From Halopseudomonas salina (GTDB lineage: Bacteria > Pseudomonadota > Gammaproteobacteria > Pseudomonadales > Pseudomonadaceae), in NCBI RefSeq assembly GCF_008641105.1, contig NZ_VTTI01000003.1, positions 146,981 through 210,980 of the forward strand: 64,000 bases of DNA, in the 5' to 3' direction. Under the pieces are notes generated by a model. That model saw only the letters and a list, made by a program, of their open reading frames with translations. It was not told the DNA's origin and ran no database searches. The position numbers were made by a program, and so were the translations under genes. This document shows positions 37,721 to 47,636 of the stretch, piece after piece; position 1 is the first letter of the stretch; every line of letters begins with the position of its first letter.

Positions 37721-39772
37721 ATGACAGTGAATCGCAAACTCAACCCCCTCGCCGCAGCCATTGGCTTCGTGTTGCTACCCGCACTCGCCACGGCGGAAAC
37801 AATCGAACTCGAACCTGGTGTTGTCAGCGCCAGCGCTCTGGCACGGCAGAGTCATGAAATGGTGGTACCAGCAGAGGTCCTGGACGGTACACAGTTGGTC
37901 CTGAGCCGCGAAGCCACCCTGGGGGAAACACTCGAACATTTACCCGGTCTGCGCTCGAACAGCTTTGGAGCCGGTGCCGGACGCCCGGTAATTCGAGGTC
38001 TGGACGGTGCCCGGGTGAAAGTTCTCAGCGACGGCGTAGGTGTGCTCGACGCGTCCACTATCAGCCCCGACCACGCCGTCACCAGCGAGCCGATGCTGGC
38101 CGAGCGGATCGAGGTCCTCAAGGGTCCGGCTGCCCTGCTCTATGGCGGCGGTGCGATCGGCGGGGTAATCAACGTAATCGACCGAAAGGTACCAACCTAC
38201 GTTCCAGAGAATGGCTATGAAGCGGACCTGGAACTGAGAGGTAACAGCGTAGCCAATGAGCGTTCCGGCGCATTCGGCATTACCGTTGGCGCAGACCAGT
38301 TCGCATTCAGGGCAGAAGGCAACAAACGCAGGACCGATGATTATGAAATTCCCGATTCGCCGGGAGAGCAGCACGGCTCCTACAACGACACCGATTCGTT
38401 CACCCTGGGGGCCAGCTTCATCGGTGAGCGCGGCTTTATCGGGCTGGCCTACGGTGAGCAGACCCGTGAGTACGGACTGCCCTTCCACGAACATGCCGAT
38501 TGCCATACCCATGGCCCACGCGACTGGCATTGCGCCGGTCATGATGCGCATGACGACCACGAAGAAGACGAAGATCATGACGATCATGCCCATGAGCATG
38601 AACACGAAGCGGCCCCCTATGTTGATATGACGCAGAAACGCTGGGATCTGCGGGCACAGGCAAGCGATCCACTGCCTGGCTTTGAAACCCTGCGCGTCAG
38701 AATCGGGCACAGCCAGTACGAACACGACGAGATAGAAGATGGCGAGGTGGGCACTCGGTTCGAGAACAACGCCACCGATGCACGCTTCGAGCTGACCCAC
38801 CAACCCGTATCAGGCTGGCGCGGCGTGGTCGGCGCCCAAACTCTGCATCGCGACTTTGAGACCACTGGCGAAGAAGCCTACGTACCACCCACGGTGACCC
38901 GCAACCACGGCATCTTTCTACTTGAGGAATACGCCACGGCTAACTGGCGATACGAATTGGGGTTGCGCCAGGAGTGGCAGACCATCGACGCCAAGGGTGC
39001 AGCCGATAGTCGCCACAGCGGCACATCAGCCTCGGCCGGCGCCATCTGGTCCTTCGTGCCTGACTACTCTCTGGGGCTCACCCTGTCCCGATCCCAGCGC
39101 CTGCCCACCGCTGAAGAGCTGTACGCCAACGGGCCACATGCGGCAACCAGTACAGTGGAGCTGGGCAATCCTGATCTAGATGAAGAAACCTCCTACAACG
39201 CAGAGCTGACGCTGCGCAAACTGGCAGGCCCTACCACCTTCACCTTTAGTCTGTTCCGCAATGCGATAGACGACTTTATCTACGCAGCTGACACAGGCCG
39301 GGACGTGGGCGGAGAACTGCGCGAAATCGAGTACCGCCAGCGCGATGCAGTATTCACCGGCATCGAGGGCCAGGTGCGATTCCAGGCGACTGGCCGCACA
39401 GCGCTAACCCTGTTCGGAGATCACGTACGGGGCGAGCTCAAGAGCGGCGGTGAAGACCTGCCGCGCATCCCTGCGGACCGCTTGGGGGTTCGCCTCAACC
39501 AGAGCTTCAGTCCCGCGATAGACGGCCAGCTGCAGCTCTACCGTGTGCGTCAGCAGGATCGCGTCGCGTCATTTGAAAGCGAGACCGAAGCCTACAACAT
39601 GCTGAGTGCGGGGTTGAGCTATACCGGGTTTTTCAACCAGACCCAGTATCTGTTGTATGTAAAAGCCAACAACCTGCTGGACGAGAAAGCACGGGAACAT
39701 ACTTCCTTCATCAAGGATGAAGTCTTGCTTCCCGGCCGCAACCTGACCGTCGGAGCGCGCCTGGCATTCTGA
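37721..39772 (+). CDS. znuD: TonB-dependent zinc receptor, ZnuD-like
   Basis: 683 residues from ATG 37721 (TGGAGA just upstream); a frame from 37640 is rejected. The signal peptide ends at ALATA (about residue 25). The plug domain has RPVIRGLDGARVKVLSDG and ERIEVLKGPAALLYGGGAIGG, followed by the outer-membrane barrel with terminal Phe. Residues about 256-297 form a loop very rich in His, Asp and Glu (for example HEHADCHTHG), the hallmark of the zinc-uptake receptor ZnuD. A Zur box lies upstream. It should import zinc under limitation with TonB energy. Confidence 0.92.
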   Translation: MTVNRKLNPLAAAIGFVLLPALATAETIELEPGVVSASALARQSHEMVVPAEVLDGTQLVLSREATLGETLEHLPGLRSNSFGAGAGRPVIRGLDGARVKVLSDGVGVLDASTISPDHAVTSEPMLAERIEVLKGPAALLYGGGAIGGVINVIDRKVPTYVPENGYEADLELRGNSVANERSGAFGITVGADQFAFRAEGNKRRTDDYEIPDSPGEQHGSYNDTDSFTLGASFIGERGFIGLAYGEQTREYGLPFHEHADCHTHGPRDWHCAGHDAHDDHEEDEDHDDHAHEHEHEAAPYVDMTQKRWDLRAQASDPLPGFETLRVRIGHSQYEHDEIEDGEVGTRFENNATDARFELTHQPVSGWRGVVGAQTLHRDFETTGEEAYVPPTVTRNHGIFLLEEYATANWRYELGLRQEWQTIDAKGAADSRHSGTSASAGAIWSFVPDYSLGLTLSRSQRLPTAEELYANGPHAATSTVELGNPDLDEETSYNAELTLRKLAGPTTFTFSLFRNAIDDFIYAADTGRDVGGELREIEYRQRDAVFTGIEGQVRFQATGRTALTLFGDHVRGELKSGGEDLPRIPADRLGVRLNQSFSPAIDGQLQLYRVRQQDRVASFESETEAYNMLSAGLSYTGFFNQTQYLLYVKANNLLDEKAREHTSFIKDEVLLPGRNLTVGARLAF

Positions 39773-39783
39773 TAAACCCATGC

Positions 39784-39806
39784 AAGGGCGCCCCTTGGGC
39801 GCCCTT
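39784..39806. terminator. Hairpin after the zinc receptor gene
   Basis: AAGGGCGCC and GGCGCCCTT form a 9-bp stem 11 bp after the stop. A T-run is absent, so it is a probable but not classical terminator. Confidence 0.55.
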
Positions 39807-39922
39807 CACCGGAGCGCTCACACCCGCCAGGTGCCCTCCCCTCACGCCTGCCGCATCGCACCCGGAACCAAATCCGAGAAGCTTCGGTCACAGTTACCGT
39901 ATTGTTTTCAAAGAGGTTATAC

Positions 39923-40444
39923 ATGCGATTCAAAATGCTGGTGTTATGTTCTGCGTTGATGACGGTTTGGGGTAGTGCTACAGCCAACCAGCCGAATGTG
40001 TACGGAGTCAGTGAAAAGGCAAGCTTGCCTGACCTGAATCTGGAAGTACCCGCCAAGCTGGACACCGGCGCCGTAACCGCCTCGCTCAGCGCGCAGAATA
40101 TCAAGCTGTTCAAGCGCGACGGAGAAGACTGGGTTCGCTTCCAATTGGCTGTTGAAGGCGAGCAGCAAGGCAAGGAACTGGAACTACCCGTTGTACGTAT
40201 CAGCAAGATCAAACGGCGCGCAGCAGATGTACCCGAAGGTGAAAGCAAAGACTACACCTCCCGCCCGGTAATCGAGATGGCCGTGTGTCTCGGCGGGAAG
40301 GAACAGGATGTTGAAATCAATCTGACGGACCGCACCTCTTTCTCATATCCGTTTCTGATCGGCTCTACCGCGCTACAGCAGTTTGACGCGATGGTCGATC
40401 CAAGCCTGGAATACTCCGCCGGCAGCCCCTCCTGCACCACATGA
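39923..40444 (+). CDS. Retropepsin-like aspartic protease (RimB/RloA2 type), secreted
   Basis: 173 residues from ATG 39923 with AGAGGT upstream. The signal peptide ends near GSATA (about residue 21). The domain is the family often named ATP-dependent zinc protease (PF05618) and now known to be retropepsin-like: KLDTGAVTASLSA holds the catalytic Asp of the DTGA motif, and the typical SRPVIEMAVCLGG and DRTSFSYPFLIGS segments follow. It probably acts in the periplasm as a dimer; the target is unknown. Confidence 0.85.
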   Translation: MRFKMLVLCSALMTVWGSATANQPNVYGVSEKASLPDLNLEVPAKLDTGAVTASLSAQNIKLFKRDGEDWVRFQLAVEGEQQGKELELPVVRISKIKRRAADVPEGESKDYTSRPVIEMAVCLGGKEQDVEINLTDRTSFSYPFLIGSTALQQFDAMVDPSLEYSAGSPSCTT

Positions 40445-40516
40445 GGCCTAGTGCTTCATGATTCAAAACCTGGTTGGGGATAATTCGGGTGGGAGGTAAC
40501 TATTGCCTTTGCGCGA

Positions 40517-42292
40517 TCAGGAAGGCCGCACTGCAAGCCAGTCGCGCAACATGCCAGGCAGCATCGGCCGGGCGATATGGTACCCCTGACCTTCATGGCA
40601 ACCCCAGCTCTGCAATAACTCAAGTGTCGCGGCGTCTTCGATACCTTCGGCTACCACCCGGTAGCCGAGGCGTGACGCCAGCTCGATGACTGCCTGCACC
40701 AGCGGTATGTTCTTTTCATTGGTGTGCAGATTGTGCATGAAAGTCTGATCAATTTTGACCGTGGTCGCGGGGAGGTCCCGCAGGTAGGTCCAGTTGCTAT
40801 AGCCGCTGCCAAAATCGTCGATCGCGATCTTGATGCCCAACTCGCTGATCCTGTCGAGCTGCTCACGCACAGCCTGGGGTTTGTTTATCAGTGCCGTTTC
40901 AGTAAATTCCAGTTCCAGGCTGGATGGGTTGAGGCCCTTCTGATCAATCAGCGCAGCAAGCTCGTCGGTGAAAGCACTGCTCTCCAGGTCAGTAGCCGAA
41001 ATGTTGATTCCAACCTTGAGGCTGATCCCTTGCGATTGCCAGACGGCAGCTTGAGCTACGGCCGCGTGCATGACTTTCAAGCTGATGGGGCCGATCAGAG
41101 CTGTTTTTTCTGCCAGCGGAATGAATTCCGCCGGACCAATAGGGCCGAAGACGGGGTGCGTCCAACGCAACAGCGCTTCGACTGACTCACAGCGCCCTGA
41201 ATTCAGGTCAATGCGCGGCTGGTACACCAGATAAAGCTGATCATCAGACTGCAGCGCCGCGGTCATGGCCGAGAGCAACATGAATGCCCTTTGCTGTGCA
41301 TCATCCAGGCGCTTGTCATACCACTGCCAGCCTATCTGACGATCCCTTGCATCGTCAGCAGAACTTATGACCAGCCTCAGCCAGTCCTGATCTGCGGCCT
41401 GGTCGCGGTCGATAGGCAGGACACCAATCCCTGCCTGCATCTGTATCGGAATGCCCTTGCTGATTACCGGCTTGGCCAGGTCATCCAGAATGGACTGATA
41501 CAGGGAGGGCCCAGCCTGGGCCTGCACTTCATCCAGAAGAAAGGCGAAACGCGTGGGGCTTATCTTGTACAGGGTGCATCCTTGAGGTAGCTGGGCCTGC
41601 AGTCGTTCTTTGATGGTCAGTATCAGCTCATCGGAGAAACGGTAACCGAGCGCCTTGACAATGTCGTTGAGAAACAGCGGCGGTATGACGTCAACCGCCG
41701 CCACAGTGCAGCCTTCGCCACCGAATACTGTCGAGCGGATCCTCTGCTCCAGCATTACCCGATTGAACAACCCGGTCTGCTGATCCACGATAGCGGCATC
41801 GCGCAGGGTCAATATGCGCTGCATGACCAGTCCGGCCAGGTGCTTGAGCATTGCCAGCTCGCGATCGTCGAGCGCCGGGCGCGGCTTGGTGTCGATGATG
41901 CACACGCTACCCAGACCTAACCCATCAGTGGTGGTCAGCGGCACACCAGCATAGAAACGTACGTTTGGCTCACCAGTCACGATGGGGTTGTTGGCAAACC
42001 GCGAATCAGACAGAGCATCAGAAATCTGGAAAGGCTCGTCGGCAAGAATCGTGTACGCGCAGAACGAATCCAGGCGCGGCATCTCGCGTACGTCGAGCCC
42101 GACACTCGCACGAAAGAACTGGCGCTTCTCTTCAACCGTGGAAATCAGTGCGATCGGCACCTGAAAGGCAGCTGCGGCCAACTCGACAACCCGCTCGAAC
42201 ACCGGATCCAGGGAGCTCTCCAGAAGGGATAGCTCACTGATCCTTAAAAGCCGTTGCGGCTCGTTGCCTGGAACGGGAGGTCTTTGAGTCAT
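40517..42292 (-). CDS. GAF - degenerate GGDEF - EAL c-di-GMP phosphodiesterase
   Basis: 591 residues. An N-terminal GAF domain (about 25-165) is followed by a degenerate GGDEF domain lacking the active site (SPTRFAFLL in place of GGDEF) and an EAL domain (about 340-580). The EAL domain keeps the catalytic set: ESVEALLRW, NISATDLES, EFTETAL, DDFGSGYS and KIDQTF. It should hydrolyse c-di-GMP in response to a GAF-bound or redox signal. It is cytoplasmic. The gene stands 214 bp downstream of the large HD-GYP gene on the same strand. Confidence 0.9.
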   Translation of the reverse strand: MTQRPPVPGNEPQRLLRISELSLLESSLDPVFERVVELAAAAFQVPIALISTVEEKRQFFRASVGLDVREMPRLDSFCAYTILADEPFQISDALSDSRFANNPIVTGEPNVRFYAGVPLTTTDGLGLGSVCIIDTKPRPALDDRELAMLKHLAGLVMQRILTLRDAAIVDQQTGLFNRVMLEQRIRSTVFGGEGCTVAAVDVIPPLFLNDIVKALGYRFSDELILTIKERLQAQLPQGCTLYKISPTRFAFLLDEVQAQAGPSLYQSILDDLAKPVISKGIPIQMQAGIGVLPIDRDQAADQDWLRLVISSADDARDRQIGWQWYDKRLDDAQQRAFMLLSAMTAALQSDDQLYLVYQPRIDLNSGRCESVEALLRWTHPVFGPIGPAEFIPLAEKTALIGPISLKVMHAAVAQAAVWQSQGISLKVGINISATDLESSAFTDELAALIDQKGLNPSSLELEFTETALINKPQAVREQLDRISELGIKIAIDDFGSGYSNWTYLRDLPATTVKIDQTFMHNLHTNEKNIPLVQAVIELASRLGYRVVAEGIEDAATLELLQSWGCHEGQGYHIARPMLPGMLRDWLAVRPS

Positions 42293-42506
42293 AAGACACT
42301 CTAATTAAAAGCCGAAGAAGCATCGACGATTTGACAGGCGTTCGAGCACGGCCCGACAGTTTTTATAATAATTAACTACTGAATAAAACAGTGGCAAATG
42401 GCCCTGAAGCAACACCCACTGTGTTTCTTGATGTGTTGTAACCTCGACCCACTAGCGGTGTCTGATTGTTATTTCTGGGCTATCAGTTTTCCGGCGCGGC
42501 CAGAGC

Positions 42507-45401
42507 CTAATCACGCGTCAGCGCCGCCAGCCGGGCCAGCAGGCGTGCCTCATCCACGGCATCGCATTGCTCCGCCTGTAGAAACTGCTCTGCGTACTGG
42601 CGGTAGATACCCGCGTCAATGAACAAGTGCAACAGGTCGGCATCCACATGTTGCTGTTCGGCCATGCTGACCAGAATATCCAGTGACACCGACAGAGGCT
42701 TGGGTTCCTTGTAGGGGCGATCGGCGGCGGTGAGCGCTTCGAAAATATCGGCAATGGCCATGATCCGCTCGGGCACTCCCAGATCTTCAGCCGTGAGCCG
42801 ACAGGGATAGCCCCTACCGTCCAGCGTTTCGTGGTGCGTCGCAGCCATGTTCGGCACCCGCTCCAGGTGGCGCGGGAACGGCAAGGCTTCCAGCATGATC
42901 AAGGTCTGCACGATGTGGTCATTGATCTTGAAGCGCTCCTCCGGCGTCAGCGTGCCGCGGCTGATGCGCAGGTTATACAACTCGCCCAGATGCATGGCGT
43001 GTTCGGGCAACGTCATATCGAAGTTCCAGCGGTTGGCCGGATTGTCGCGCTCGACCGGTGGTTTCCTGTCGCCCCAGGGATAAATATGCTCTGGGCGGTC
43101 AGCCAACAGGTATTCGTTGGCAGGCAATTCCTGCGTGGGGAAGTTCTCCATACGCGCCTGCTCCGCTCGCGACAACCCCAGGCGATTATCAAAGTGGCGC
43201 GCCCAGCGCCGCTGCGCAATCTGCTCGAGTTCGGCCACCCGTTCATCCGACATCGATTCACCGCCCATATTGGCCTGGGCGACGAGGGCAAACTCTGCCT
43301 GCAGGCGTTGCTGTTCGGCGCGACAGGCCTGACGCAACTGCTCGGCGTCTCGCCCCTTCAACTCGGCCCGCAGGCACTCCAACTCGGCATCACGCCAGAG
43401 CACTTCGAAGCGGGTACGAATTTCATGGATGCGGTTATAGATGGTTTCCAGCTTGGTCGCCTTGTCGACAACGTATTCCGGGCTGGTGATCTTGCCGCAA
43501 TCATGCAGCCAGGACGCCAGATGAAACGCGTAGCGCTGATCCACGTCCATGGCGAAATCCGCCAGTACGCCCGACTGGGCCGCTTCCGCCTGCTGCAGCA
43601 GCATAGCCGCCAATTGTGGTACGCGCTCGCAGTGCCCGCCCGTGTAGGGTGACTTGGCATCAATCGCATCGGCCAGCAAACGAATGATCGCATCCAGCAG
43701 CCGCTGCTGGCCGGCAAACAGCAGGCGCGTTTCAATCGCCACCGACAGCGTGCCGGACAGGTCCCGCACAAAGCGTTGCAGACGCTGATGGAAGTCGCTT
43801 TCCAGCTGAATCGACAGCTCCACCACGAGAAAGCCGAGCAGCGCCCGGTAGCGGTCATGCAAGGTCACCACCAGATAGTTGTGGTTGGCATCCAGGCGCT
43901 GCAGCATCTGCTCCTCGGGCTCATTGCGGAATGCATCATCCAGGTCAAAGGTGTCGGGGTAATGGGGACCCTGAAAGCGACTAATGCAATCAAGCTGTGT
44001 GCCCGCTTCATTGCACAGATACACGGCACCGCTACGCCCTTCCGCCGTCGCCACCAGATGCTCCATAACATCGTCGAGCATTCGCTCCAGGTGCGGCTCA
44101 TGACTCAACGCCAGGGTAATCTGCTGAAAATGGTCAATCGCCGAACCCATGCGCCCCATCAGAATACTCAGGTGGTTGACCTCCCTGATCCGTGAGCGCA
44201 CACGCGGGGGCTGGGTAAAGTCGAAATCACTGAAGGCCTGCACCTGGTCTGCCAGTTCGCTCAAGGGTTCACCCAAACGTTGCCCGAACGCCCAGCCAAT
44301 GGGCAGGATGACCAGCATGAGGGCCAGCGCCCAGATCGCCTGATCCACCAGGATGGCTCGCGCACCGGCCAGCAACTCCCAGCCAGGAATGGCTATCAGG
44401 ATATGTACGCCCGTGTCGGCGAAGGAGGCCAACGGAAAACCGATGCCATACCAGATATCGCTATTCAGGTTGAAGGTAACGGGCTCATTCTGCTCTTCAC
44501 CCAAGGTGACCCGACCCGCCAGCTGAAACAACGCTCCGTTGCTCAGTTCCGACAAGCTGGCAAGCCGAAAATTGCCGTTCTGCTGCTTGAGAATCTGCTC
44601 CAGATCCGGATAGGCCAGCACGCGCCCATCGGCGTCTACCACGGCGACCTCGCTACGCGCCGTCATGCGCATATCAGCCAGCTCACTGGCCAGATCACCG
44701 AGGGCGGCGTCCAGGCCGATCACCGCGTTACCCGTCTTGCTCGGCAAGGCCATGGTCAGGCCAACTTCACCGGTGGTAAAAAACACGTAGGGTTCGGTCA
44801 ACACCAGCTCAGCGCTAGCAGTGGCGCGCTGATACCAGACCCTGGTACGGGGATCAAACTGGTAGTCCGGCACCGCCTGCCGCGAGAGCAGTTTCAGGTC
44901 GGCATCATGGAATTGCCAGTAACCGCTAATCTGTTGATCCGGCCCATAGTGCATGCTCTGCACCAGGTAGGCGGCCTGCTCGGGGGCAGGGTATTCCAAC
45001 GTGGCCTGGCGGCCTTTCAGCGGACGCACCAGCAGAAATTCACCGTTGGCATAGCCGACAAAGACGGCGCTCAGGGTGGCATTGGCACTCAGTACCTCGA
45101 CCAGCAGCGGCAACCGTGCCAGGCGCTGCTCAATGTCAGGTGCGCCCCCCAGTGGATCATGTGCCAGGGCGCGCAGGGTGCTTTCCGCCGGGCTGATCAG
45201 ACGGCCCGCCCGTTCATCCATGATGACCGCCAGCTGCCGCGCCGAATCCTCGGCCGCTGCCAACATGGCTGCACTGGTTCCACGATAACCCTGAACCACA
45301 GTCACCAGCATGACGGCCAGCAAGCTGAGAACGATCCCGCTCGCCAGTATCCATTGCAGCGGCAAGCCGCTATTGCGCCCCTTTTTCATTCCTTGAACCA
45401 C
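42507..45401 (-). CDS. Membrane sensor with dCache and HD-GYP domains
   Basis: 964 residues from a GTG at 45401; ATG 45389 (MKKGRNSG) is an alternative. A transmembrane helix at about 18-38 is followed by a periplasmic double-Cache sensor, a second helix near 350, a HAMP-like segment, a GAF-like region, and an HD-GYP domain with HDCGK and HHETLDGRGYP. Between these two motifs lie about 218 residues, some 155 more than in ordinary HD-GYP domains, rich in Arg and Glu with coiled-coil character. It is expected to degrade c-di-GMP in response to an external ligand. Confidence 0.87.
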   Translation of the reverse strand: MVQGMKKGRNSGLPLQWILASGIVLSLLAVMLVTVVQGYRGTSAAMLAAAEDSARQLAVIMDERAGRLISPAESTLRALAHDPLGGAPDIEQRLARLPLLVEVLSANATLSAVFVGYANGEFLLVRPLKGRQATLEYPAPEQAAYLVQSMHYGPDQQISGYWQFHDADLKLLSRQAVPDYQFDPRTRVWYQRATASAELVLTEPYVFFTTGEVGLTMALPSKTGNAVIGLDAALGDLASELADMRMTARSEVAVVDADGRVLAYPDLEQILKQQNGNFRLASLSELSNGALFQLAGRVTLGEEQNEPVTFNLNSDIWYGIGFPLASFADTGVHILIAIPGWELLAGARAILVDQAIWALALMLVILPIGWAFGQRLGEPLSELADQVQAFSDFDFTQPPRVRSRIREVNHLSILMGRMGSAIDHFQQITLALSHEPHLERMLDDVMEHLVATAEGRSGAVYLCNEAGTQLDCISRFQGPHYPDTFDLDDAFRNEPEEQMLQRLDANHNYLVVTLHDRYRALLGFLVVELSIQLESDFHQRLQRFVRDLSGTLSVAIETRLLFAGQQRLLDAIIRLLADAIDAKSPYTGGHCERVPQLAAMLLQQAEAAQSGVLADFAMDVDQRYAFHLASWLHDCGKITSPEYVVDKATKLETIYNRIHEIRTRFEVLWRDAELECLRAELKGRDAEQLRQACRAEQQRLQAEFALVAQANMGGESMSDERVAELEQIAQRRWARHFDNRLGLSRAEQARMENFPTQELPANEYLLADRPEHIYPWGDRKPPVERDNPANRWNFDMTLPEHAMHLGELYNLRISRGTLTPEERFKINDHIVQTLIMLEALPFPRHLERVPNMAATHHETLDGRGYPCRLTAEDLGVPERIMAIADIFEALTAADRPYKEPKPLSVSLDILVSMAEQQHVDADLLHLFIDAGIYRQYAEQFLQAEQCDAVDEARLLARLAALTRD

Positions 45402-45489
45402 CCGATCGCGATATGGCTCTTACACAATAGGCCAGTTTGGGGCGACCGGTGGTAGCAGATACAATTCTGGAGCGAGATCGCTGGCCCGC

Positions 45490-46347
45490 TCAGGCAGGCT
45501 GGTGAGCGCCCAGCCTACTGATCCACAACGCAAAAACGATCAGGCTGCCGCCGATAAAGAGCGGCAACAAAGCGGTGTCCGTGCGCCAAACCAGCAGATT
45601 GAGCAGCAGGCCGACGGGTACGGCAAGATTGTTCATCACCGCAAGCGTGCCCGCAGGGACCAGCGTCGCGCCCTTGTTCCAGCAAAATTGACCCACCGCG
45701 GTGGCGAGCAACCCCATCCACAACAACACGCCCCACTGCGTGGAAGTGCTGGGTAACTGCTCGGTATTGCCAAACAGCAGCCACGCCGGCAATACCACCA
45801 GCAACGCGCCCACGAAGAAGTAGCCGAAGCGTCGGTACAACGGCACCTCGGATGGAAAGTGCTGCGCCAGATGCTTGTAGCCGATCTGCCCGCTGGCAAA
45901 GGTGAAGTTAGCCAGTTGCATCAACAGAAAGCCGCCAAGAAAGTCCGCGGAGATGCCGTCATATCGAATGATGCCCGCTCCGATCACCGCGACGGCCGCA
46001 GCCAGCAAGGCCCAGGGGTTGAATCGTCGCTGCATTGCATCGTCGATGAGCGTGACATGCAGCGGGGTAAGCACGGTGAACAGCAGAATCTCTGCCACGC
46101 TGAGCAGGTTGAAACTCAGATACAGGCAGATATAAGTCACGCCAAACTGCAACGCGCCCACCAAGGTCACCCCACCGATGAAGCGGGGATCGACGCCGCG
46201 CCAGCGGGTCAACGGCAGAAACACCAGGCCAGCCAGCACAACGCGGGTCAGCACCGAAAAGTAAGGATCGACCTGGCCCGCCAGATGGGCACCGATCAGG
46301 TTGAAGGACACGGCCCAGAGCACCGTGACGAAGAGCAGATAGGTCAT
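45490..46347 (-). CDS. DMT superfamily (EamA) transporter
   Basis: 285 residues, ten hydrophobic helices in two EamA repeats. The N-terminal VLWAVSFNLIGAHLAGQVDPYFSVLTR and the second-repeat NNLAVPVGLLLNLLVW segment are typical of carboxylate/amino-acid exporters of the drug/metabolite transporter family. GGAGG lies 5 bases before the start. The substrate is unknown. Confidence 0.87.
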   Translation of the reverse strand: MTYLLFVTVLWAVSFNLIGAHLAGQVDPYFSVLTRVVLAGLVFLPLTRWRGVDPRFIGGVTLVGALQFGVTYICLYLSFNLLSVAEILLFTVLTPLHVTLIDDAMQRRFNPWALLAAAVAVIGAGIIRYDGISADFLGGFLLMQLANFTFASGQIGYKHLAQHFPSEVPLYRRFGYFFVGALLVVLPAWLLFGNTEQLPSTSTQWGVLLWMGLLATAVGQFCWNKGATLVPAGTLAVMNNLAVPVGLLLNLLVWRTDTALLPLFIGGSLIVFALWISRLGAHQPA

Positions 46348-46486
46348 GTCGCCTCCATTTCAGGAGCGCAACCTTACCGGCTTGCCAGCAAATCGGCTAC
46401 ACCAATCCGCCAGGGTGAATCAGGCTTACCGCAGCGCGTACCCACCCAGCAAAACGGCAGCCACAAGCCTGGTTACCGGTCCAAAC

Positions 46487-47395
46487 TCAAAGCCTGGCGC
46501 TGAAGGAATCGCACTGGCTGATATCGCCACTGTCGAACCCGCGCTTGAACCAGGTCATACGTTGCTGCGAGCTGCCATGGGTAAAGCTGTCCGGCACCAC
46601 CTCACCACCAGATCGGCGCTGCAGGCGGTCGTCGCCAATCGCAGAGGCAGCGGCGAGCGCCTCGGCCAGATCACCCTCATCCAGCAATTGCTGGTTATTC
46701 GCATTGTGGCCCCACACACCAGCGAAGCAATCGGCCTGCAACTCCTGGCGCACCGACAGGGCATTGACCTCCGCCTTGCTCTTGCCCGCCCCCGCAGTTC
46801 GCACTTTCTGGCTGATACCCATCAGATTCTGCACGTGATGCCCCACCTCATGGGCAACCACATAGGCCTGGGCAAAATCCCCAGGCGCGCCCAGTTGCAA
46901 ATTGAGATCACGAAAAAAGGCCAAGTCGAGATACACCTGATTATCCGCCGGGCAATAGAACGGGCCGACAGCCGAACTTGCCGTACCGCACGCTGAATTG
47001 ACCCGGTCGGAAAACAGCACCAATCGCGGTTCCTGATAGCGTTGGCCAGAAGCGGCAAAGATCGCGTTCCAGGTATCTTCCGTATCCGCCAGCACCACAG
47101 AGACAAACTCGGCCAACTCCTGCTCTTGTGTACTGAACTGCCGGGTGGACTGATGAGTAGACTGCGACGCGACCTGCGGACCGCCATCGACCACCTGCAG
47201 CAAATCAATACCCAGCATCCGGGCACCAAAGAACAGCACCACACCCAGCACCAGCACGACGCGACCGATCTTGCTGCGCAGCATCATCGGCAGAAACCGC
47301 AGCAACAACAGCCCGGCCCCGCCCCCGGCACCCCGCACCGACTGCCCCCGACGATCATCCACATTGCGGCTCTGCCGTCTGCCACGCCAATCCAT
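46487..47395 (-). CDS. ypfJ: Neutral zinc metallopeptidase, YpfJ type
   Basis: 302 residues from ATG 47395 (MDWRGRRQSRNVDDRR), which matches the YpfJ N-terminus; a frame from 47443 is rejected. One transmembrane helix lies near residues 42-60. The zinc site HEVGHHVQNLMG and the downstream ADCFAGVW motif are those of PF04228 metallopeptidases. The catalytic domain probably faces the periplasm. The physiological target is unknown. Confidence 0.9.
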   Translation of the reverse strand: MDWRGRRQSRNVDDRRGQSVRGAGGGAGLLLLRFLPMMLRSKIGRVVLVLGVVLFFGARMLGIDLLQVVDGGPQVASQSTHQSTRQFSTQEQELAEFVSVVLADTEDTWNAIFAASGQRYQEPRLVLFSDRVNSACGTASSAVGPFYCPADNQVYLDLAFFRDLNLQLGAPGDFAQAYVVAHEVGHHVQNLMGISQKVRTAGAGKSKAEVNALSVRQELQADCFAGVWGHNANNQQLLDEGDLAEALAAASAIGDDRLQRRSGGEVVPDSFTHGSSQQRMTWFKRGFDSGDISQCDSFSARL

Positions 47396-47636
47396 TGAAC
47401 CATCCTCATTCAAGCCATCGACCCGCCAGACAACAGCGAGCACTTTTACCAGAGAACGATCATCGCATGAGACTGTTCAAAGGTATCCGCATTTCGCCTG
47501 AGTAATACCCCCTTATAAGCAGGCTGCAAACGTAGCTTCCAGCGTATTCAAGGCCCGTCCGTCTGGCATAGGATGGAGCTCAAATTCTGGCTGATCGACC
47601 CAAGCCGACTCCAGCCTAAATAAGGGAGCGCCGAAC

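Noticed and set aside
44280..45455. Plus-strand frame of 391 codons opposite the dCache/HD-GYP gene
   Set aside because: Antisense shadow of a well-supported gene, without ribosome site or recognisable motif.
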